A stretch of DNA of 64,000 bases, from positions 1 to 64,000 of the forward strand of contig CALRPU020000012.1 of NCBI GenBank assembly GCA_943370175.1, read 5' to 3'. Below, in pieces: positions 1 to 7,804 of this stretch (position 1 is its first letter; each line of letters begins with the position of its first letter). The translations under genes were made by a program, and so were the position numbers. Source of the DNA: Ideonella_A intermedia_A (GTDB lineage Bacteria; Pseudomonadota; Gammaproteobacteria; Burkholderiales; Burkholderiaceae_C). Under the pieces are notes generated by a model. The model was not told the origin of the DNA and searched no databases. It saw nothing but the letters and a program-made list of their open reading frames with translations.

Positions 1-408
1 CGCCTGGACCGCGCCGAGGAACGCCGCCTGCTGCGCGAGGCCGAGCGCCAGCTGGAGCGCATCGGCATGGCCCACCAGATGCACGAGCTGGCTGGCAACC
101 TCGCCTTGGGCCCGCAGCGCCTGATGGAGATTGCCCGCGCGCTGTGCGCCGACCCCGCGCTGCTGCTGCTGGACGAGCCCGCCGCTGGTCTGCGTCTGAA
201 AGAAAAGCAGGGCCTGGCCCAGGTGCTGCGGCAGCTCAGCAGCGAAGGCCTGTCGATCTTGCTGGTCGAACATGACATGGACCTGGTGATGACGCTGACC
301 GACCGCATCGTGGTGATGGAGTTCGGCACCAAGTTGATGGAAGGCACGCCCGCCGAAGTGCAGGCCAGCCCCGCCGTGCGCGCGGCCTACCTGGGCACGG
401 AACACTAG
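1..408 (+). CDS. livG: LivG-type ABC importer ATPase, 5-prime truncated by the window edge
   Basis: ATP-binding subunit of a Liv-type (branched-chain amino acid or related organic acid) importer. The frame is open from base 1, so the Walker A half lies outside the window and only about 135 C-terminal residues are visible. They contain the Liv-type signature segment (LGPQRLMEIARAL), a Walker B box (LLLLDEPAAGL) and the H-loop segment (LLVEHDMDL), and end on TAG. The next gene, a LivF-type ATPase, starts 12 bases downstream, the normal livG-livF order. The substrate cannot be read from an ATPase. A role in aromatic acid uptake is only suggested by the neighbouring MarR gene and the catabolic genes further on. 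Confidence 0.9.
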   Translation, partial: RLDRAEERRLLREAERQLERIGMAHQMHELAGNLALGPQRLMEIARALCADPALLLLDEPAAGLRLKEKQGLAQVLRQLSSEGLSILLVEHDMDLVMTLTDRIVVMEFGTKLMEGTPAEVQASPAVRAAYLGTEH

Positions 409-420
409 AAAGCACAGGGC

Positions 421-1164
421 ATGAATCAACCCAATGAACCCCTGCTGCGCGTGGACGGTCTGCACGCCGGTTACGGCCGCGCCGAGGTGCTGCACGGCTT
501 GAGCCTGGAGGCCTCGCGCGGCAGCGTGGTCACCGTGATCGGCCCCAACGGCGCGGGCAAGTCGACGCTGCTGAACGCGTTGATGGGCGTGCTGCCCGCG
601 ACGGGCCAGGTGCAGTACGAGGGCCGCTCGCTGGCCCATCAGAGCCTGGAAGACCGCGTGATGCAGGGCATCGCGCTGGTGCCTGAAACCCGCGCGCTGT
701 TCGCCACGATGCCGGTCGAGGACAACCTGCTGCTGGGCGCCTACCGCCAGGTGCGGCTGGGCAAGAAGAACTCGGCGCCAGCGCTCGACAAGGTCTACGC
801 CCTGTTCCCGCGCCTGAAGGAGCGCCGCGTGCAACTGGCCGGTACGCTGTCGGGCGGCGAGCGACAGATGCTGGCGGTGGGCCGCGCGCTGATGAGCGAG
901 CCCGCGCTGCTGATGCTGGACGAGCCCAGCCTGGGCCTGGCGCCGCTGGTGGTGCGCGACATCTTCAAGACCATCGCGCTGCTGCGCAGCACCGGCGTGA
1001 CCATCCTGCTGGTCGAGCAGAACGCGCGTGCCGCGCTGGAGGTGGCCGACCACGGCTACGTGCTGGAGATGGGCGAAATCGTGCTGCACGGGCCGGCGGC
1101 CGAGTTGGCGCGCGATCCCCGTGTGGTCGACACCTACCTGGGCGCGGCGCGCAGCGGCGCCTGA
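421..1164 (+). CDS. livF: LivF-type ABC importer ATPase
   Basis: Second ATP-binding subunit of the importer whose first ATPase ends 12 bases upstream. The 247-residue protein has a Walker A loop (GPNGAGKST, about residue 41), a signature motif (LSGGERQ), a Walker B box (LLMLDEPSLGLAP) and the H-loop in LLVEQNARAAL, which is characteristic of LivF. The length matches the family. The ATG at 421 follows the livG stop closely, so the genes are probably translated together. A MarR-family gene begins 11 bases after its stop and is likely part of the same transcript, hinting at ligand control by an aromatic compound (inference). Confidence 0.92.
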   Translation: MNQPNEPLLRVDGLHAGYGRAEVLHGLSLEASRGSVVTVIGPNGAGKSTLLNALMGVLPATGQVQYEGRSLAHQSLEDRVMQGIALVPETRALFATMPVEDNLLLGAYRQVRLGKKNSAPALDKVYALFPRLKERRVQLAGTLSGGERQMLAVGRALMSEPALLMLDEPSLGLAPLVVRDIFKTIALLRSTGVTILLVEQNARAALEVADHGYVLEMGEIVLHGPAAELARDPRVVDTYLGAARSGA

Positions 1165-1175
1165 ACCACCTGGGC

Positions 1176-1652
1176 ATGTCGTCCCTGGACCAATCGCAGT
1201 TGACGCACCTGGTGGGCTACGCCGCCAGCCGAGCATCCATCGAGCTCAAGAAGTGCTTCATGCGCCACCTGGGCCCGCTGGAGCTGAAGGCGGTCGAGTT
1301 TTCCATCCTGGTGCTGGTCGACAGCAACGGTGAAGTCAACCAGCGCCAGCTCGGCGAGGCGTTGGACGTGTCCGCCCCCAACATGGCCGTGACCCTGGAC
1401 CGCATGGTCGAGCGCGGCTGGGTGGAGCGCGTGCGCAGCACCCGCGACCGCCGCGCGATGCTGATCCATCTGACGCCGGCCGGGCAGGCGCTGGTGCGCG
1501 AGGCGCTGACCATTGCCAGCACCATGGAGGACAGCGCGCTGCGCATGCTGTCGCCGGCCGAGCGGGCCTTGCTGATCGAATTGCTGCTCAAGGTGGCGGA
1601 CGTGTCCGCGGCCCCCGCGGCCGCCCCGCGCGCCGAGCTGCAGCGGGCCTGA
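1176..1652 (+). CDS. MarR-family transcriptional regulator
   Basis: A 158-residue winged-helix regulator of the MarR family, which usually binds DNA as a dimer and is released by small phenolic or other ligands. The recognition-helix region DVSAPNMAVTLDRMVERGW (about residues 66-84) and the wing with the family motif STRDRRAMLIHLTPAG are clear. The C-terminus is Ala/Pro-rich and not conserved. It lies 11 bases after the importer ATPase gene on the same strand, so it may control that importer and upstream catabolic genes that lie outside the window. The target is not determinable here. Confidence 0.9.
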   Translation: MSSLDQSQLTHLVGYAASRASIELKKCFMRHLGPLELKAVEFSILVLVDSNGEVNQRQLGEALDVSAPNMAVTLDRMVERGWVERVRSTRDRRAMLIHLTPAGQALVREALTIASTMEDSALRMLSPAERALLIELLLKVADVSAAPAAAPRAELQRA

Positions 1653-1684
1653 GGGGTCACGGTCGGCTTGATAAAGTGCCGACG

Positions 1685-2851
1685 ATGCACTGTCGACAAT
1701 TTTCCGCGGGCACCGTGGCGGTTCTGGTGGCCCTCGCTGGTCGGGGCACCTTGGCCCAGACCCCGACCCCAACCGTCCCGCCCAGCCCCGCACCGGCCCC
1801 CACCCTGGTCGACTGCGTGGCCATCGGCCAGGCCGCCGATCGGCTGGCCTGCTACGACCGGCTGGCCGGGCGGGCGCCGCCGGCGCCACCCACCACGGTG
1901 GCCATGCCGACCCAGCCCACCGCCACCACATCCTTGCTGGCCCCGGTGGGCAGCGCGGTGCCCATGGCCAATGTCAACGGCGGTGGCGGGGACGGTGCTG
2001 GCGCGGCGGGCCGTGGTGGCCTGCGCGGCGGCAGCGTGCTGTCCAAGTTCTGGGAACTGGACGCCGAGGACAAGCGCGGCACCTTCAACTTCACCGGCTA
2101 CCGGCCCAACTACATCCTGCCGCTGCACGTGACGAGCCGCATCAACCGCGCGCCGCAGTCGCCCACGCAGGCGGTGGTGTCGCAGCCGAATTACCGCTCG
2201 GTCGAGGCCAAGTTCCAGCTGTCGCTGCGCACCAAGGCCGTTCAGGGGCTGCTGCTGCCGGGCGCCGACCTGTGGCTGGGCTTCACGCAGCAGGCGCTGT
2301 GGCAAATCTGGAATGGCAAGGACAGCAAGCCCTTCCGCAACAGCGACTACGAGCCCGAGGCCATCTACATGGTGCCCACGCCCACCGCCTGGCAAGACCT
2401 GCCGGCCGGCTGGAAGTGGCGCTACACGCAGCTGGCGCTGGCGCACCAGAGCAACGGCCAGTCCGACCCCTTGTCGCGCAGCTGGAACCGGGTGTACCTG
2501 GGCGCTGGCATCGAGAACGGCGACTACTCACTGACCGCGCGCCTGAACAAGCGCCTGAACGAGCCGCGGCTGACCGACAACAACCCCGACCTCATCGACT
2601 ACCGCGGCCGCGGCGAATTCCATTTCAACTGGGTGCCTGGCGCCGCCACCGCGTCGCTGCTGTACCGCACCAGCTTGCAGAACGTGAAGTACGGCGCGCT
2701 GCAGTTCGAGTGGACCTACCCGGTGCTGCGCGACCAGCCCAACGGCCTGCGCTGGTACGTGCAACTGTTCCGCGGCTACGGCGAAACGCTGACCGACTAC
2801 AACTTCCGCCAGACCAGCGTCGGCGCCGGCGTCACCTTCCTGCAGTTCTGA
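1685..2851 (+). CDS. pldA: Outer-membrane phospholipase A (OMPLA)
   Basis: Outer-membrane beta-barrel phospholipase that hydrolyses acyl ester bonds of phospholipids that reach the outer leaflet. The protein starts with a signal peptide (MHCRQFSAGTVAVLVAL, cleavage probably after TLAQ). A low-complexity Pro/Ala/Gly linker of roughly 100 residues follows, then the conserved barrel. The catalytic segment HQSNGQSDPLSRSWNR holds His254, Ser256 and Asn268. Its spacing is identical to the His142/Ser144/Asn156 triad of the E. coli enzyme. YRPNYILPL and NSDYEPE are further family hallmarks. I start at ATG 1685. A GTG three codons upstream (1676) is also in frame. The linker makes it longer than the E. 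coli protein. The gene stands alone. Confidence 0.93.
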   Translation: MHCRQFSAGTVAVLVALAGRGTLAQTPTPTVPPSPAPAPTLVDCVAIGQAADRLACYDRLAGRAPPAPPTTVAMPTQPTATTSLLAPVGSAVPMANVNGGGGDGAGAAGRGGLRGGSVLSKFWELDAEDKRGTFNFTGYRPNYILPLHVTSRINRAPQSPTQAVVSQPNYRSVEAKFQLSLRTKAVQGLLLPGADLWLGFTQQALWQIWNGKDSKPFRNSDYEPEAIYMVPTPTAWQDLPAGWKWRYTQLALAHQSNGQSDPLSRSWNRVYLGAGIENGDYSLTARLNKRLNEPRLTDNNPDLIDYRGRGEFHFNWVPGAATASLLYRTSLQNVKYGALQFEWTYPVLRDQPNGLRWYVQLFRGYGETLTDYNFRQTSVGAGVTFLQF

Positions 2852-2916
2852 AGCCCGCTGAAGCCGGGCGCTGGGCACGCGCACTGCGCGGCGGACGCGC
2901 CCGGGGCGCGCAGCGC

Positions 2917-3600
2917 TCACCAGGGCTGCAGGCGGCCGCCAGCCAGCCGCGCCGGCACGGCGTCGCCGCGGCACCAGCGCCACTCCAGGCTGGTGCGAGG
3001 GCGGGTCATGGTGGCGGTGGCGTGGGTGCGGTGCAGCAGGCCGCCGCCGAACAGCAGCGCCTCGCCGGCGGGCAGCACGGCGTGCTGCAGGACCGGCGCC
3101 GGCACCAAGCCTTGGCGGTGGGCGTCCACGGCTTCGTCGTTCAGGTCGTGCACCGGCCACAGCGCACGGGCCGCGGGCGCCAGCCACGCCAGGCTGGGGG
3201 CGTCCTGCCCGCAGTCGTCCAGCGGCAGCCAGCAGGTCACCAGGTCCAGCAGCGCGTCGGCGGGGTGGGGCGGCGGGCCGGCGGCCAGGAAGTCGAAGCC
3301 CAGCGCGCCGTCCTGGTGCCAGCTGTGGGGCGTGTGGCCGGGCCCGCGGGCGACGGGCGGGCGCTGGTGACGGATCCAGCAGTGGTCGCTCAGCAGCGCG
3401 GGGGTCGGTCCCAGGGCCTGCTGCAAGCGCTCGCGCAGCGCGGGCTGGGCGCGCAGGTGCGCGGTGGCGTCGGCCCACAGGGCGTCGGCGTCGGGCAGGG
3501 GCGCCGAGCCGCGGTCCTCGCCCACCGCCGCGCGCGCCCAGGCGGCCCAGCGCTGGCAGGTGCTGCGGTCAACGCCGCTGGCCCAGCGCTGCGGGTCCAT
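2917..3600 (-). CDS. PhyH-like Fe(II)/2-oxoglutarate dioxygenase, substrate unknown
   Basis: A 227-residue protein with the layout of phytanoyl-CoA dioxygenase-type oxygenases. HSWHQDGALGF provides the His-x-Asp iron-binding pair near residue 92. GGGLLHRTHATATMTRPRTSLEWRW near the C-terminus provides the distal iron histidine and an arginine that would hold the 2-oxoglutarate carboxylate. The family hydroxylates unactivated carbons in many substrates, so no substrate is assigned. It starts 19 bases after the stop of the NYN gene on the same strand and is probably the last gene of a PilZ-NYN-PhyH operon. It is convergent with pldA. Confidence 0.7.
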   Translation of the reverse strand: MDPQRWASGVDRSTCQRWAAWARAAVGEDRGSAPLPDADALWADATAHLRAQPALRERLQQALGPTPALLSDHCWIRHQRPPVARGPGHTPHSWHQDGALGFDFLAAGPPPHPADALLDLVTCWLPLDDCGQDAPSLAWLAPAARALWPVHDLNDEAVDAHRQGLVPAPVLQHAVLPAGEALLFGGGLLHRTHATATMTRPRTSLEWRWCRGDAVPARLAGGRLQPW

Positions 3601-3619
3601 GGCGGGTTCGGGCCCCGCC

Positions 3620-4156
3620 TCAGGCCTTGCTGATGGCCGGCAGCATGTCTTCCAGCCACAGCACGTTGTCCGAGTAGGACTGCAGGTCGGTCGACAGGTT
3701 GGCCACCGACCCGCTGACCCACACCTCCTTGTGCAGCTCCGATTTGACGTAGGAGATCGCGTCCTCGAAGTCGCCGTCGCCGGCCGACAGAATCAGCCGG
3801 TCGTACACGCCTTGCGCCGCCAGTTTGATGATCAGCGTGGCAATGCCCACGTCCACGCCCTTTTGCACGTGGCGGTCGAAGGGCTGCTTGCACTCGGGGC
3901 AGACGTTGTGGGACTCCTTGAGCCGGTACAGCTGCACCCGCAACTTCGGGCCCTTCGGCGGGGCGGACTTGATCCAGTTGTGGAAGGCGTTCTGCGCGTC
4001 CGTGGCGGGGTCGGGGGTGGAGTTGAGGTAGTAGCTTTCGTAGATCGGCCCGCCGTTCAGGCGCACCATTTCGTTCTTCAGCTTCAAGTAGTCGAAGGCG
4101 TGGGTCTTGCCGAAATTGAACAGGTAGGCGCCGTCGATGATCCAGACCGTCTTCAT
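3620..4156 (-). CDS. NYN-domain (LabA/DUF88, PIN-like) putative ribonuclease
   Basis: A 178-residue NYN-domain protein, a PIN-like fold with a metal-binding acidic pocket found in RNases. The acidic positions are visible in WIIDGAYLFNFG (N-terminus), GVDVGIATLIIKLA (middle) and LILSAGDGDFEDAI. A CPECKQPF pair of cysteines sits just before the second acidic motif and may bind metal. RNase activity is an inference from the fold. Its ATG overlaps the stop of the upstream PilZ gene by four bases (ATGA), so the two are translationally coupled, which ties a possible RNA-processing enzyme to a cyclic-di-GMP receptor domain. Confidence 0.82.
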   Translation of the reverse strand: MKTVWIIDGAYLFNFGKTHAFDYLKLKNEMVRLNGGPIYESYYLNSTPDPATDAQNAFHNWIKSAPPKGPKLRVQLYRLKESHNVCPECKQPFDRHVQKGVDVGIATLIIKLAAQGVYDRLILSAGDGDFEDAISYVKSELHKEVWVSGSVANLSTDLQSYSDNVLWLEDMLPAISKA

Positions 4157-4959
4157 GCCGAGGCGCCCGCCGGCACCGGCAGCAGGTAGCTGAATTCATA
4201 GTGGTGCTGCCCGTCCACCACGGTCAGCCTGAAGTGGCCGGCGATGCCCGCCAGCGCGCCGGTGCCGGAGTCGGGCACGACCTCGATCGCCAGGTCCTGC
4301 TGGCCGCGGTCCATGGTGCCGCGGTGGTGGAACACGAAACTGCCCGGGCGGCCGTGCAATGTCCCCGTGACGCGTTCGATGGCCACGTACACCGCCGAGC
4401 CGGTGGTGGACGTCAACGCGGTCAGCATCTCGCCCTGGCCGGTGCCGGTGAGGTCGCCGCTGAAGACCTTGTCCAGGCTCATGCGGCCCAGGCTGGTGTT
4501 GCCGTCGGTGGCGCCGGTGTCTGCCTGCGGGCTCATCTTCACCTGGAACTGGCCGGTCGCGACCTGCGTGGCCCAGGCCACGGGCGCATCGACCTGGGCG
4601 CCGATCAGCGCCATCAGGTCGCGGTCCAGCAAGGCGGGGTCGTGCAGGTTCAAGCCGATCAGGCGGCGCAGGTGGGTGACGCTGTCCAGGTCGAGCGCGC
4701 TGCACATCAGGCCCAGGTCGTGGCCGTCGTGGTGGGCGACGCGCGCGGGCATGCGGATGGCGCTGGCGTCGTCGCCGAGGGCGAGTTGCAGCTCGCAGTC
4801 GGTGCCGATGTCCGGCAGTGCCGCGCCCGGCGGCACGCGCAGCAGCGCGCCTTTCAGCGACAGGTCGATCACCGACACCGTGGCCCGGTGGCCGCCCAGC
4901 ACCAGGGCCGCGGGGGCCTCGAACGAGATTCTTGAGAAGCGGCGGCGTTCTTCGGTCAT
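4153..4959 (-). CDS. PilZ domain fused to a DUF3224 domain
   Basis: A 268-residue two-domain protein. Residues 1 to about 110 form a PilZ domain with both cyclic-di-GMP binding signatures, the arginine motif RRRFSR at residues 5-10 and DLSLKG (D/N-x-S-x-x-G) near residue 32. Residues about 130-262 match the DUF3224 family. GRMSLDKVFSGDLTGTGQG, AIERVTGTLHGRPGSFVFHH and VPDSGTGALAGIAGHF are its typical blocks. DUF3224 proteins are usually stand-alone small barrels of unknown function. The fusion suggests a cyclic-di-GMP-gated sensor or enzyme (inference). It is first in an operon with the NYN gene (four-base overlap) and the PhyH-like gene. Confidence 0.85.
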   Translation of the reverse strand: MTEERRRFSRISFEAPAALVLGGHRATVSVIDLSLKGALLRVPPGAALPDIGTDCELQLALGDDASAIRMPARVAHHDGHDLGLMCSALDLDSVTHLRRLIGLNLHDPALLDRDLMALIGAQVDAPVAWATQVATGQFQVKMSPQADTGATDGNTSLGRMSLDKVFSGDLTGTGQGEMLTALTSTTGSAVYVAIERVTGTLHGRPGSFVFHHRGTMDRGQQDLAIEVVPDSGTGALAGIAGHFRLTVVDGQHHYEFSYLLPVPAGASA

Positions 4960-5091
4960 GCAGTTCCCGGGTGGCAGGTGTCAACGCCGGGCGAGTCTAG
5001 CGCCGCAGGGCGGGCCGGCCCGGGCGCGCGGCGCGCCGATGGCATCATCGGCGGCTTCCAACCTTCCCGCCACCGCCCTGGCGCCCCTGCC

Positions 5092-5382
5092 GTGAAGATC
5101 GTGCCCACCCCCCTCACCGCCGCGCTGGCGGGCGTGTTTTCCGCGCTGGTCTGGCCGGTGCTGTGGGCGCGCTATGGCGGGCCGGGGGCGGCGGGCAGCG
5201 TCGAGCTGGTGGTCTCGACGCTGCTGGTGGTGGCCTTGCCGGCGCACGCGCTGGTGGTCGGCTTCGCCCCGTCGCAGCGCAGCGACGCGCGCACGCTGGA
5301 CACCGCGCTGCTCAAGCGCATCGGCGCCTGGTTGGCGGCGGCGGGGGTGACGGTGGCGGTGGTCTCGGCCTTCAAGCCCTGA
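5092..5382 (+). CDS. Small hydrophobic membrane protein, function unknown
   Basis: An unrecognised 96-residue protein with three likely membrane segments: LTAALAGVFSALVWPVLW, a second run around VELVVSTLLVVALPAHALVV, and WLAAAGVTVAVVSAF at the C-terminus. I place the start at GTG 5092 because the frame upstream is Arg/Gly/Pro-rich, non-hydrophobic and starts beyond the divergent PilZ gene. An in-frame ATG exists at 4978. No clear Shine-Dalgarno sequence is seen. The gene is alone between the divergent PilZ operon and the convergent methionine-synthase-like gene. Confidence 0.55.
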   Translation: MKIVPTPLTAALAGVFSALVWPVLWARYGGPGAAGSVELVVSTLLVVALPAHALVVGFAPSQRSDARTLDTALLKRIGAWLAAAGVTVAVVSAFKP

Positions 5383-5409
5383 GCGCGCAAGCCGCGCGCC
5401 CGCGGCGAT

Positions 5410-6525
5410 TCAACCCCAGACCTCCTGTGCGGTTTCCACCACCAGGCGCAGCTTGTTGCGCTGTGCTTCCACGGCGATGTTGTTGCCGTGCACGGTGCTG
5501 CTGAAGCCGCACTGCGGGCTCAGCGCCAGTTGCTCGATCGGCGCGTACTTGGCGGCCTCGTCGATGCGGCGCTTCAGCAGGTCCTTGCTTTCCATCTCGC
5601 CGAACTTGGTGGTCACCAGGCCCAGCACGACGATCTTGTCCTTGCCCAGGTAGCGCAGCGGGCGGAAGTCGCCGGAGCGGTCGTCGTCGTACTCCAGGAA
5701 GAAGGCGTCCAGCTTCATCTCCGACAGCAGCGCCTCGGCCACCGGCTCGTAATTGCCGGCGGCCGCGTGGGTGCTCTTGAAGTTGCCACGGCACAGGTGC
5801 ATGGCCAGCGTCATGCCGGCCGGCTTGTGGGCGACCACCTTGTTGATGAAGCCGGCGTAGCGGTGGGGCAGCTCGTTCGGGTCGTCGCCGCGCTGGCGGG
5901 CGGCTTCGCGCATCTTCTCGTCGCACAGGTAGGCGAGGTTGGTGTCGTCCATCTGCACGTAGCGGCAGCCGGCGTCGAACAGGCTTTGCAGCTCGTCGCC
6001 ATAGGCCTTGGCCACGTCGTCGTAGAAGGCGGGGTCCAGCTCGGGGTAGGCCTCGCGGCTGATGCCGGCGCGCCCGCCGCGGAAGTGCAGCATCGTCGGG
6101 CTGGGGATGGTCACCTTGGGCGTGTTGCCGGCGGCGACCTGGCTTTTCAGGTACTCGAAGTCGGCGCGCTGGATGTCCTTCACATGGCGCACGGTGTCGA
6201 TCACGCGGATCACCGGCGGGGCCAGCTCCTCGGTGCCGTCGGCGCGGCGCACGGTCACCGGGATGTCGGTCTTCACGCCGCCCAGTTGCTCCAGAAAATC
6301 GATGTGGAAGTAGGTGCGGCGGAACTCGCCGTCGGTGATGGACTGCAGGCCCACGTCTTCCTGGAACTTGACGATCTCGGTGATGGCGCGGTCCTCGACG
6401 GCGCGCAGTTGCTCGGCGGTGATCTCGCCCTTGGCGCGTTGCTCGCGCGCTTGCAGCAGGTACAGCGGGCGCAGGAAGCTGCCGACGTGGTCGGCGCGGA
6501 ACGGGGCGGTGGTGCGCAGGCTCAT
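5410..6525 (-). CDS. Cobalamin-independent methionine synthase II-like protein (MetE C-terminal domain)
   Basis: A 371-residue, single-barrel protein matching the C-terminal catalytic domain of MetE, like the YxjG/YxjH group. The zinc ligands expected for thiol activation are present: the His and Cys of MHLCRGNF and the Cys of LSPQCGFSS. FRADHVGSFLRP at the N-terminus is the family opening. The N-terminal half of full MetE is missing, so it probably transfers methyl groups to homocysteine or another thiol from a donor other than polyglutamylated methyltetrahydrofolate (inference). GGAG precedes the ATG at a suitable distance. It is divergent from vanA across 173 bases, which could mean that methyl groups from vanillate demethylation are of interest, but VanAB releases formaldehyde, so I do not claim a link. 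Confidence 0.85.
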   Translation of the reverse strand: MSLRTTAPFRADHVGSFLRPLYLLQAREQRAKGEITAEQLRAVEDRAITEIVKFQEDVGLQSITDGEFRRTYFHIDFLEQLGGVKTDIPVTVRRADGTEELAPPVIRVIDTVRHVKDIQRADFEYLKSQVAAGNTPKVTIPSPTMLHFRGGRAGISREAYPELDPAFYDDVAKAYGDELQSLFDAGCRYVQMDDTNLAYLCDEKMREAARQRGDDPNELPHRYAGFINKVVAHKPAGMTLAMHLCRGNFKSTHAAAGNYEPVAEALLSEMKLDAFFLEYDDDRSGDFRPLRYLGKDKIVVLGLVTTKFGEMESKDLLKRRIDEAAKYAPIEQLALSPQCGFSSTVHGNNIAVEAQRNKLRLVVETAQEVWG

Positions 6526-6623
6526 GGGGGTCTCCGGTGGGAAGTGGGCCGGTCCGGGTGCCGGCGAAGGGCATCATATCGCCGACAAAGCGTGCTGCAC
6601 TGAATACATCGGTGGCGATAAAT

Positions 6624-6637
6624 GCGGGTTAACCCGC
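6624..6637. promoter_or_regulatory. Perfect 14-base palindrome between the MetE-like gene and vanA
   Basis: GCGGGTTAACCCGC is a perfect palindrome centred between two divergent genes, 61 bases before vanA. It may be an operator or the foot of a hairpin. No protein can be assigned to it. Confidence 0.4.
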
Positions 6638-6674
6638 GTCAAATCTCGGCAATTCGGCGTTCAGAATCCAAACC

Positions 6675-6682
6675 TGTATACA
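6675..6682. promoter_or_regulatory. Candidate VanR operator upstream of vanA
   Basis: TGTATACA is a perfect palindrome ending 16 bases before the vanA ATG. Its flanks (CC/AC) extend it imperfectly. GntR regulators of the FCD group, to which the neighbouring vanR product belongs, commonly bind cores of this TGTATACA kind. A related sequence, TGAATACATCG, occurs at 6601. Binding so close to the start codon would repress vanA. Assignment to VanR is inference. Confidence 0.45.
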
Positions 6683-6698
6683 ACGCGTATTCAGCACC

Positions 6699-7796
6699 AT
6701 GACGACCTTCCCGCTCAACGCCTGGTACGCCTGCGCCTACGACGTCGAGATCAAGCGCGAGCTGCTGGCCCGCACCGTGTGCAACCAGAAGCTGGTGCTG
6801 TACCGCCGCGCCGATGGGCGCGCCGTGGCGCTGGAAGACGCGTGCTGGCACCGTTTGATGCCGCTGTCCAAGGGGCGGCTGCTGGGCGATGAGGTGCAGT
6901 GCGGCTACCACGGGTTGGTTTTCAATGGCGACGGCCGCTGCACCCGCATGCCCGCGCAGGAAACCATCAACCCGTCGGCCTGCGTTCGCGCCTACCCGGT
7001 GGTCGAGCGGCATCGTTTCCTGTGGGTCTGGCCAGGCGACCCGGCGCTGGCCGACGAGTCCCTGGTGCCCGACCTGCACTGGAACGACCACCCCGACTGG
7101 GCCGGCGACGGCCGCATGATCCGCGTCAAGTGCGACTACCGCCTGGTGCTGGACAACCTGATGGACCTGACGCACGAGACCTTCGTGCACGGCTCCAGCA
7201 TCGGGCAGGAGGCCTTGGCCGAGGCGCCCTTCGTGGCCACCCACGGCGACCGCACCGCCACCGTCACCCGCTGGATGGAAGGCATCGAGGCGCCGCCGTT
7301 CTGGGCCGCGCAGATCCGCCGCGCGCGGGGCCACGGGGGTCTGGTCGACCGTTGGCAGGTGATCCGCTTCGAGGCCCCGGCCACGATCGCCATCGACGTG
7401 GGCGTGGCGCCGGCCGGCAGCGGCGCGCGGCAAGGCGACCGCAGCCAGGGCGTCAACGGGTTCGTGCTCAACACCATCACGCCCGAGACCGAGACCACCT
7501 GCCTCTACTTCTGGGCCTTCGCCCGCAACTATTCGCTGCGCGACCAGGCGCTGACCCACGAGCTGCGCGAAGGCGTGGCGCGCATCTTCCACGAGGACGA
7601 ACTGGTGCTGGAAGCGCAGCAGCAGGCCATCGAGGACCACCCCGGCCACGTCTTCTACAACCTGAACATCGACGCTGGCACCATGTGGATGCGCCGCTTG
7701 ATCGACAAGATGATCGCCGCCGAGACGCCGCCCTCGCCGCAGGCCGGCGACGGCAGCGCGCCGCGGCGCGTGATTCAGATGCGCTCGGCCGCCTGA
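6699..7796 (+). CDS. vanA: Vanillate O-demethylase oxygenase subunit
   Basis: Terminal oxygenase of the two-component vanillate demethylase, converting vanillate to protocatechuate and formaldehyde with electrons from VanB. The 365-residue protein has the Rieske ligands Cys49, His51 (CWH), Cys68 and His71 (CGYH). The mononuclear iron site lies in NLMDLTHETFVHGSS (about residues 153-167). The length and motif spacing fit VanA rather than multi-subunit ring dioxygenases. The regulator gene vanR starts 8 bases after its stop and vanB follows, so the demethylase is one operon with the regulator between the two subunits. Confidence 0.92.
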   Translation: MTTFPLNAWYACAYDVEIKRELLARTVCNQKLVLYRRADGRAVALEDACWHRLMPLSKGRLLGDEVQCGYHGLVFNGDGRCTRMPAQETINPSACVRAYPVVERHRFLWVWPGDPALADESLVPDLHWNDHPDWAGDGRMIRVKCDYRLVLDNLMDLTHETFVHGSSIGQEALAEAPFVATHGDRTATVTRWMEGIEAPPFWAAQIRRARGHGGLVDRWQVIRFEAPATIAIDVGVAPAGSGARQGDRSQGVNGFVLNTITPETETTCLYFWAFARNYSLRDQALTHELREGVARIFHEDELVLEAQQQAIEDHPGHVFYNLNIDAGTMWMRRLIDKMIAAETPPSPQAGDGSAPRRVIQMRSAA

Positions 7797-7804
7797 ACGC
7801 CACG

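Noticed and set aside
1217..2446. Long minus-strand open frame opposite the MarR gene and pldA
   Set aside because: Composition is Arg/Gly/His-rich without motifs, while the plus strand has clear MarR and OMPLA motifs.
4978..5091. Upstream N-terminal extension of the small membrane protein
   Set aside because: The extension is Gly/Arg/Pro-rich with no hydrophobic pattern or ribosome-binding site, so the GTG at 5092 is preferred.
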